From NCBI RefSeq assembly GCF_011759375.1, contig NZ_JAARML010000001.1, positions 1,550,001 through 1,614,000 of the forward strand: DNA of 64,000 nucleotides. The letters run 5' to 3'. The notes beneath the pieces are model-generated. The model saw nothing but the letters and a program-made list of their open reading frames with translations. It was not told the DNA's origin and did not search any database. Below, in pieces: positions 58,468 to 64,000 of this stretch; positions within the stretch are counted from its first letter, which is position 1, and each line of letters opens with the position of its first letter. This DNA comes from Paraflavitalea devenefica (GTDB taxonomy: Bacteria > Bacteroidota > Bacteroidia > Chitinophagales > Chitinophagaceae). Made by a program: the position numbers and the translations under genes.

Positions 58468-60315
58468 ATGTGTGGAATTGCCGGTATAATAGCTGCCAAT
58501 CCGGCGCTGGTGTCGGTACAGCGTGCTAACAACATGACTGATGCCATTGCGCACCGTGGCCCCGATGGAGCAGCCTGTTGGCAGGCGCCGGGAGGACAGG
58601 TGATACTGGGACATCGCCGACTATCCATCATTGACCTTAGCGAATCAGCCGCCCAGCCCATGCACTACAGGGACCGTTATACCATTGTCTATAACGGGGA
58701 AATTTACAATTACCGGGAGTTAAGGGTAATACTGCAACAACAGGGATACAGCTTCAGGTCACAGTCTGATACAGAAGTGATCCTGGCAGCTTATGATGCA
58801 TGGGGTACGGAATGCCTGCAGCAGTTTGACGGCATGTTTGCCTTTGCCCTCTGGGACGAAAAAGAGCAGCAACTGTTTGCTGCCCGCGACCGCTTTGGCG
58901 AAAAGCCCTTTTACTATTATACAGATAAAGAACAGTTCGTATTTGCCAGTGAAATGAAAGCCCTTTGGGCTGCCGGCATTGAAAAGAAGATGAATGAAAG
59001 GATGCTGTTCAATTACCTCACACTCGGTTATATTCAAAATCCCAAAGATTCGAGCGAAACTTTCTATAAGGATATTTACAAGCTGCCTGCCCGCTGTTTT
59101 CTGATCTGGGATGCACAACAGCATACCCTTACACAGCACAGCTATTGGGATATTGATCTTGATAAAACAGACACTGCTCTTCCTGAAGCGGAGGCGGCTG
59201 AGCAATTAGGCTCGCTTTTATCATTGTCTGTAAACCGGCGCTTACGCAGTGATGTACCGGTGGGTACCTCGCTCAGTGGCGGACTGGACAGCTCTTCTGT
59301 GCTGGCCTGTATTCAACAGGCCGGCGGGCAGCCGGCCAGCTTTCAAACCTTCTCGGCTACCTTTCCGGGCTTTGTTCGTGATGAATCAGAACGGATAGCA
59401 TTAATGGCAGGCTACTTTGGCGTAACCAATCACCAGGTGCAACCCACTGCCCGCGACCTGATCAACGACTTTGAGCGCATTTGCCATCACCAGGAAGAAC
59501 CTTTTCAGTCGGCCAGCATTGTGGCTCAATACAAAGTGTTTGAGCTGGCCAGGCAACAGGGCGTTACTGTATTATTGGATGGGCAGGGGGCCGATGAATT
59601 ACTGGGTGGTTACTCAAAATATTATCCCTGGTACTGGCGGGAATTATACCGGCAAAACAAGCCATTGCTCCGGAAGGAACTGCAACAGGCGATACCGGCA
59701 GGACAGGAGGACCAGTGGAACTGGCGGCACAGGCTGGCAGCTCATCTGCCTCATTTTGCTGAAACCTGGCTGGAGCGGCAGCGTCGCCGGCAGCAACGTC
59801 GCCATGCAGATCTCAGTCCTGATTTCAGGGATGCCTTTGGCATATCTCATTATGCAATACCTCATGTGCCAACGCTCAATGGAGTGCTTTATTATAACAC
59901 TTTTCTGAACGGGCTGGAAGAATTGCTGCAATATGCCGACCGTAATTCCATGGCGCATGGACGGGAAGTAAGGCTGCCTTTCCTTTATCACGAATTGGCT
60001 ACCTTCATTTTTTCCCTGCCTGCCCGGTATAAAATACGCGACGGGTATACCAAATGGGTGTTGCGTAAAAGTATGGAACCCGTATTGCCCCCGGCTATCG
60101 TATGGCGAAAGGACAAGGTAGGCTTCGAACCTCCCCAGCAACTATGGATGCAGGATGAACCCGTAAAAGAATATATCCGGGAAGCACGCAGGGTACTGGT
60201 CAATAAAGGGGTATTGAGCCGGGCTGTATTGGATAAAAAAATTCAGCCGCAGGAAACCCATGCGGCTGATAACTTTGATTGGAGATACCTGGTGGCCGGA
60301 ACCTTACTACGATAG
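58468..60315 (+). CDS. asnB: Asparagine synthase (glutamine-hydrolysing)
   Basis: Makes asparagine from aspartate, glutamine and ATP. ATG 58468 must be the start, because mature Cys2 (MCGIAGI) is the catalytic nucleophile of the glutaminase domain. That domain runs to ~residue 210 (RGPDG, YNGEIYN, SDTEVILAAYDAWG, ARDRFGEKPFYY), and the synthetase domain follows with the PP-loop SLSGGLDSSSV near ~270 and DGQGADELLGGY. It may also act on a glycan donor substrate. The 615-residue length fits AsnB. Confidence 0.93.
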   Translation: MCGIAGIIAANPALVSVQRANNMTDAIAHRGPDGAACWQAPGGQVILGHRRLSIIDLSESAAQPMHYRDRYTIVYNGEIYNYRELRVILQQQGYSFRSQSDTEVILAAYDAWGTECLQQFDGMFAFALWDEKEQQLFAARDRFGEKPFYYYTDKEQFVFASEMKALWAAGIEKKMNERMLFNYLTLGYIQNPKDSSETFYKDIYKLPARCFLIWDAQQHTLTQHSYWDIDLDKTDTALPEAEAAEQLGSLLSLSVNRRLRSDVPVGTSLSGGLDSSSVLACIQQAGGQPASFQTFSATFPGFVRDESERIALMAGYFGVTNHQVQPTARDLINDFERICHHQEEPFQSASIVAQYKVFELARQQGVTVLLDGQGADELLGGYSKYYPWYWRELYRQNKPLLRKELQQAIPAGQEDQWNWRHRLAAHLPHFAETWLERQRRRQQRRHADLSPDFRDAFGISHYAIPHVPTLNGVLYYNTFLNGLEELLQYADRNSMAHGREVRLPFLYHELATFIFSLPARYKIRDGYTKWVLRKSMEPVLPPAIVWRKDKVGFEPPQQLWMQDEPVKEYIREARRVLVNKGVLSRAVLDKKIQPQETHAADNFDWRYLVAGTLLR

Positions 60316-60347
60316 ACTATAGTGGCTGAACACGACCGGCCTCCCGG

Positions 60348-60779
60348 CTAACCTTTCTTGTATTTCTCAAAAACTTGTGTATTACCTGATTCGTCTACTT
60401 TCAGGGTAAACCAATGTTTCCCATCTTCCATCTTCACATAATAGGTAACATCATTGCCTGCGGTAACTTCTGTTACGCCAAACAGGTTTTTCTTCGGGTT
60501 ATCCCTTTTGAGTTTATTAAAGATATTTAAAGGCAGCATCTGGGGTGAATAGTAACGGATGGAACTTAACATATTTCCTTCCTTGTCATAATTCACTTTG
60601 GAACGAATACCTGCACTTACAAAGCTAACGGTGAAGTAGTTTTCTGTTTCATCCCATTTTACTTCTTCGGCGTGGGTAAATGTTTCACGGAATGATTTCA
60701 ATACCTTTTCATTTGGATCGTAAGCGTAAGCAGCAACTCCTAACAGAGCAGCGCAAATGATCATCAATACTTGTTTCAT
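60348..60779 (-). CDS. Secreted PepSY-like protein (copy 2)
   Basis: A 143-residue secreted paralogue of the 55629 gene: signal peptide MKQVLMIICAALLGVAAYAY, then FRETFTHAEEVKWDETENYF, SIRYYSPQMLPLNIFNKLKR and YYVKMEDGKHWFTLKVDESG. The PLNIFNKLK/PINLLADLK and YYVxxxxG patterns align with the first copy. Its upstream bases (GTATAGCC before the ATG) recur at the TonB-receptor genes. Confidence 0.78.
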   Translation of the reverse strand: MKQVLMIICAALLGVAAYAYDPNEKVLKSFRETFTHAEEVKWDETENYFTVSFVSAGIRSKVNYDKEGNMLSSIRYYSPQMLPLNIFNKLKRDNPKKNLFGVTEVTAGNDVTYYVKMEDGKHWFTLKVDESGNTQVFEKYKKG

Positions 60780-61143
60780 GGCTATACATTTTTAATTGTG
60801 AACTGAGTAACGAATATTTACGGCATAAAAGTATATCAGGCTTATACGGAAGGCAAGCCAATTGGTAAGGACGGAAGGTTCATGATAAGCAATACGAAGG
60901 ATTTCGCACATCAAGGGCTTTTTTGTAGGGGGTAGGGAACTGTCAAATGCAGCACTGTAAAGGATTTCAGAAATGTTACAGCTTATTTTTAGTTTAAGGT
61001 TAAGCTTCTGTTAAACTGGAAATCCGGATTTGTGAGTGGCATATCAGGAGAAGTTTTGGGACTACCATGAGGATAAAAGGAACCGTTGATGACTGATAAA
61101 TTCCGCATCTTTGCACTCGTAAATTTACCAATATTAATAAATT
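60780..61143. other. 364-base divergent gap, no clear gene
   Basis: Between the PepSY-like gene (-) and the PLP enzyme gene (+). A possible promoter for the latter is TTG (61086-61088) with CATCTTTG (61106-61113), 17 bases apart, one mismatch in the -7 box. I looked for a SAM riboswitch upstream of this methionine-pathway gene and saw no matching core. Confidence 0.5.
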
Positions 61144-62286
61144 ATGAAGCCAGCGACTAAGTTTATACATGCCGGAGCAGAACCTGATCCTTCCACCGGA
61201 GCTATTATGACCCCCATTTATCAGACTTCCACCTATGTTCAGGAAGCACCAGGCAAAAACAAGGGATATGAATATGCCCGCTCTCAGAACCCTACCCGCA
61301 AGGCTTTGGAAGAAGCACTGGCTGTTATTGAAAATGGTAAATATGGACTGGCTTTTAGCAGCGGTGTTGCAGCTACCGATGCAGTACTGAAATTATTAGC
61401 ACCGGGTGATGAAGTAATAGCCGGTAATGATATGTACGGAGGCACCTATCGCCTGTTCACCAAAGTCTTTGAAAAGTTCGGTATCCGTTTCCGTTATGTT
61501 GATATGACCGATGTTTCGGCTATTGCCAATGCCATCACGCCCAATACCAAACTGATCTGGACAGAGACGCCTACCAATCCGCTGATGAACATCACGGATA
61601 TTGAAGCGGTGACAGCCCTCGCCAAAAAACAGCACATCCTTGTTTGCGTGGATAATACCTTTGCTTCTCCCTACCTGCAAAACCCGCTCGACTTTGGGGC
61701 TGATATTGTTATGCATTCCTCCACCAAATACCTTGGTGGTCATAGCGATGTGATACAAGGCGCCCTCATTATGAATGATGCCGCTTTGCGTGAGCAACTG
61801 TATTTTATACAAAAAAGCTGCGGCGCCGTACCCGGGCCAATGGATTGCTTCCTGGTATTGCGGGGTATTAAAACCCTGCATGTGCGTATGCAGCGCCATT
61901 GCGAAAATGGAGAAAAGATTGCCCATTACCTGCGAAAACACCCCAAAGTAGGTAAAGTATACTGGTGTGGTTTTGAAGACCAGCCCGGCTATGCGGTGGC
62001 TAAAAAGCAAATGCGCGGCTTTGGCGGTATGATGAGCTTTACACTCAAAGATGATAGCCTGGAAACTGCCCTGAAAGTATTGTCATCTACTAAAGTATTT
62101 TCCCTGGCAGAAAGCCTCGGTGGAGTGGAATCCCTCATCAATCATCCGGCTTCCATGACACATGCTTCCATCCCAAGGGAGGAAAGGATCAAAAACGGCC
62201 TTAGTGATTCGCTCATCCGCCTGAGTGTGGGTATTGAGGATGTTGAAGACCTGATAGCGGACCTGGAGCAGGCAATCGGTAGCTAA
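61144..62286 (+). CDS. Cystathionine gamma-synthase/lyase family PLP enzyme
   Basis: A 380-residue pyridoxal-phosphate enzyme of the Cys/Met metabolism family. Schiff-base lysine is Lys195 in SSTKYLGGHSD; Asp170 contacts the pyridine nitrogen, and the ARSQNPTR and DMYGGTYRL substrate loops are in place. It could be cystathionine gamma-synthase (metB), cystathionine lyase or methionine gamma-lyase; the sequence does not decide. Next is a LysE-family exporter, 10 bases downstream. Confidence 0.88.
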   Translation: MKPATKFIHAGAEPDPSTGAIMTPIYQTSTYVQEAPGKNKGYEYARSQNPTRKALEEALAVIENGKYGLAFSSGVAATDAVLKLLAPGDEVIAGNDMYGGTYRLFTKVFEKFGIRFRYVDMTDVSAIANAITPNTKLIWTETPTNPLMNITDIEAVTALAKKQHILVCVDNTFASPYLQNPLDFGADIVMHSSTKYLGGHSDVIQGALIMNDAALREQLYFIQKSCGAVPGPMDCFLVLRGIKTLHVRMQRHCENGEKIAHYLRKHPKVGKVYWCGFEDQPGYAVAKKQMRGFGGMMSFTLKDDSLETALKVLSSTKVFSLAESLGGVESLINHPASMTHASIPREERIKNGLSDSLIRLSVGIEDVEDLIADLEQAIGS

Positions 62287-62296
62287 TACTTATACT

Positions 62297-62932
62297 ATGA
62301 TACCATTGAATGAACTGCTGATCTTTGCCCTGGCGGCGTTTGCGCTGGTAATAAGCCCTGGCCCCAACATGATCTATCTTATTTCGCGTTCTATAACGCA
62401 GGGACGTAGCGCAGGACTCATTTCCCTGGCAGGCGTGATCTGTGGCTTTTTATTCCATATCATATTGGTTTCCTTTGGGCTTACAGCCATCTTATTTGCT
62501 GTTCCTTATGCCTACACAGTGTTAAAGACCATGGGCGTTATTTATCTGCTGTACCTGGCCTGGCAGGCTATAAAACCGGGCAGCAAAGGCATTTTTGAAG
62601 CAAAGAAAGACCTGCCGGTAGATAGCCCGGCCAAATTATTCCGCATGGGCTTTCTGACCAATGTGCTTAATCCCAAAGTAGCCGTCTTTTACCTGTCTTT
62701 CTTTCCGCAGTTCATCAAACCGGCCTACGGCAATATACTCACCCAAAGCCTCACGCTGGGCATTACCCAGATGCTGGTCAGCTTTACGGTCAACTTCCTC
62801 ATCGTACTTTCTGCCGCCCGGGTGGCTGTTTGGTTTGCCCGCAAGCCACAATGGATACGGATACAAAAATGGTTCATGGCCAGTGTATTGACCGCCCTTG
62901 CAGCAAAAATGGCGCTGGATAAAGGAAAGTAA
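62297..62932 (+). CDS. LysE family amino acid exporter
   Basis: A 211-residue membrane protein of the RhtB/LysE group, with about six transmembrane helices. It starts ELLIFALAAFALVISPGPNMIYLIS (SPGPN signature) and has GRSAGLISLAGVICGF and GFLTNVLNPKVAVFYLSFFPQF. It exports amino acids such as homoserine, threonine or lysine. Placed 10 bases after the Cys/Met enzyme, so they may be co-transcribed; a link to homoserine or cystathionine export is inference. Confidence 0.9.
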   Translation: MIPLNELLIFALAAFALVISPGPNMIYLISRSITQGRSAGLISLAGVICGFLFHIILVSFGLTAILFAVPYAYTVLKTMGVIYLLYLAWQAIKPGSKGIFEAKKDLPVDSPAKLFRMGFLTNVLNPKVAVFYLSFFPQFIKPAYGNILTQSLTLGITQMLVSFTVNFLIVLSAARVAVWFARKPQWIRIQKWFMASVLTALAAKMALDKGK

Positions 62933-62964
62933 CAAATCAACAGGCAATAACAGATATTTGCAGC

Positions 62965-63744
62965 ATGAGTGGCAAACCCAAAGACCTGTCTGATTTTTTC
63001 ACCAGGAAAGCCAATGAGTACAATCAGCCCGATTTTATTAAGGCCGACCCTATCTGCATCCCTCATCTCTTTAACAAACAACAGGATATTGAAATTGCCG
63101 GGTTATTTGCTGCCATCTTTGCCTGGGGCAATCGTACCATTATCATTAAAAAATCAAAAGAGCTGTTGCAATTAATGGATCATGCACCGCATGATTTTAT
63201 ACTGAACCATACCGATAAAGACCTGCGCCGGCTGGAAGGTTTTAAACACCGTACCTTCAATACTACCGACCTGTTGTACTTCATCAGCTTCCTGCAATAC
63301 CATTATTCCAACCACCCCTCCCTCGAATCTGCCTTTACAAAATGGATGTCGGCAGGAGATGAAACCATAGAACAGGCCCTTACCGGTTTCTATCATTATT
63401 TTTTCTCCCTGGAACATGTACCCGCCCGTACCCGCAAGCATATTGCTTCGCCCGAAAAGAACTCCTCTTGCAAACGGCTGAACATGTACCTCCGCTGGAT
63501 GGTGCGTAAAGACAACCGGGGTGTTGATTTTGGTATATGGGAAAACATATCCGCCTCGCAACTGGTATGCCCCATTGATCTTCACGTGGCTCGTGTAGCC
63601 AAACGGTTTAAGCTGTTGGAGCGGGCCCCTGTTGACTGGCTGGCGGCACTGGAACTCACCAGCTATTTGAGAAAGCTGGATAAGAACGATCCGGCAAAAT
63701 ATGATTTTGCTTTATTTGGCCTGGGGGTAGTAGAGAAGTTTTAA
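62965..63744 (+). CDS. TIGR02757 (DUF2400) family protein
   Basis: A 259-residue soluble protein of the TIGR02757/DUF2400 family, conserved in Bacteroidota and spirochaetes but of unknown function. Seen: DPICIPHLFNKQQDIEIAGLFAAIFAWGNRT, NTTDLLYFISFLQYHY, NMYLRWMVRKDNRGVDFGIW and PIDLHVARVAKRF. The helix-rich pattern with the NMYLRWMVR...DLHVARVA signature resembles the helix-hairpin-helix endonuclease III group, so a DNA-repair role is possible but unproven. Confidence 0.86.
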   Translation: MSGKPKDLSDFFTRKANEYNQPDFIKADPICIPHLFNKQQDIEIAGLFAAIFAWGNRTIIIKKSKELLQLMDHAPHDFILNHTDKDLRRLEGFKHRTFNTTDLLYFISFLQYHYSNHPSLESAFTKWMSAGDETIEQALTGFYHYFFSLEHVPARTRKHIASPEKNSSCKRLNMYLRWMVRKDNRGVDFGIWENISASQLVCPIDLHVARVAKRFKLLERAPVDWLAALELTSYLRKLDKNDPAKYDFALFGLGVVEKF

Positions 63745-63756
63745 AAACTCATCAAT

Positions 63757-64000
63757 ATGAAAAAAACAACTTTGAAGGCAGCAATCGTTTGTTGCCTGGC
63801 CTTATTGGCTATGGCTGTAAACGTTAATGGCCAGCAGAACAACATTACAAAAGAGAAATTCAACTGGGGGCGTGGTACCCAGGATACAACAGCCGGTTAT
63901 GCGCAGGCGGTGAAAATAGATAATGTCATCTACATTTCCGGTACAGTAGCGAGGGATGTAAGTCCCGAAGGAATAAAACGCGTATATGAAGCCCTGGAGA
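63757..64000 (+). CDS. RidA-family protein with signal peptide, truncated by window end
   Basis: Only the first ~81 codons are here. A signal peptide (MKKTTLKAAIVCCLALLAMA, cut near VNGQ) precedes the beginning of a YjgF/YER057c/RidA fold (INKEKFNWGRGT-like start, AVKIDNVIYISGTVARDVSP). RidA proteins normally hydrolyse reactive enamine/imine intermediates in the cytoplasm; an exported form is unusual. Twelve bases after the TIGR02757 gene. Confidence 0.75.
   Translation, partial: MKKTTLKAAIVCCLALLAMAVNVNGQQNNITKEKFNWGRGTQDTTAGYAQAVKIDNVIYISGTVARDVSPEGIKRVYEALE

Noticed and set aside
60780..61143. SAM or cobalamin riboswitch upstream of the Cys/Met enzyme
   Set aside because: No recognisable SAM-I, SAM-II or B12-box core was found by eye in the 364-base gap.
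61396..62010. A 204-codon minus-strand frame
   Set aside because: Antisense of the PLP enzyme gene with intact active site; no independent evidence.
1..64000. tRNA, rRNA, CRISPR arrays, insertion sequences, prophage or origin
   Set aside because: Scanned for T-loop motifs, direct repeats with spacers, transposase-like proteins and terminal repeats by eye; none found.

Overview
The window reads as chromosomal DNA of a gliding-type member of the Bacteroidota, most likely family Chitinophagaceae. Reasons seen or inferred: GldC and a PorG-like protein (type IX secretion/gliding families), SusC-like TonB and OMP families, a LytS/LytTR pair, tandem DUF2911 and DUF6252-like lipoproteins, few Shine-Dalgarno sites, and promoters of the form TTG-N19-23-TAnnTTTG. 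No tRNA, rRNA, CRISPR array, insertion sequence or prophage was seen. Most of the window is ordinary housekeeping DNA with accessory patches.

Layout. 0-2.2 kb: gldC tail, yqeY, cvpA, an alpha/beta hydrolase. 2.4-12.4 kb: the envelope-biogenesis cluster CBS protein, Omp85-like protein, nadK, porG-like, uppS, bamA, two ompH/skp genes, murI. 12.5-17.3 kb: lipoprotein, rpmH-rnpA-yidD, lipoprotein, sodA, DUF1080 protein, tadA. 17.3-18.3 kb: XRE regulator and a small orphan gene. 18.5-24.9 kb: FAH-family hydrolase and flavin reductase, a PH-domain membrane pair, lysS, an SDR. 24.9-25.7 kb: a long gap that seems to hold an unannotated transcription unit and two look-alike terminators. 25.7-30.5 kb: tetR-emrA-emrB-tolC efflux operon with two palindromic operators laid over its promoter. 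30.7-33.2 kb: two secreted/outer-membrane proteins.

33.3-39.4 kb (all minus strand): ECF sigma factor, membrane anti-sigma-like protein, DUF4097-like adhesin, a reduced DUF3471-type protein and a TonB-dependent receptor. The last two share a nearly identical leader with an 18-bp palindrome just inside the coding region. An array of 11-bp repeats lies upstream of the sigma gene. 39.4-42.7 kb: lptC, an outer-membrane protein, coaX, Lon-substrate-domain protein. 42.9-47.7 kb: surface polysaccharide genes (O-antigen ligase, two GT2 enzymes, a methyltransferase) around a MeaB GTPase. 48-51 kb: two paralogous lipoproteins and a LytS/LytTR two-component system. 51-55.5 kb: gmk, CNNM/CorC protein, tatC, rpiB, a deoxyhypusine-synthase-like gene. 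55.6-64 kb: PepSY-like paralogues, ACP phosphodiesterase family, two DUF2911 proteins, asnB, cystathionine gamma-synthase family, LysE exporter, TIGR02757 protein and a RidA-family protein with a signal peptide, cut by the window end.

The most promising signals are non-coding or architectural: the transcription unit at 25.08-25.41 kb, the twin palindromic leaders at 35.7 and 36.5 kb, the 11-bp phased repeats at 39.3 kb, and the terminator that runs straight into the rnpA start codon. I did not find a clear new multi-gene system. Protein families are named from sequence recognition without database searches.
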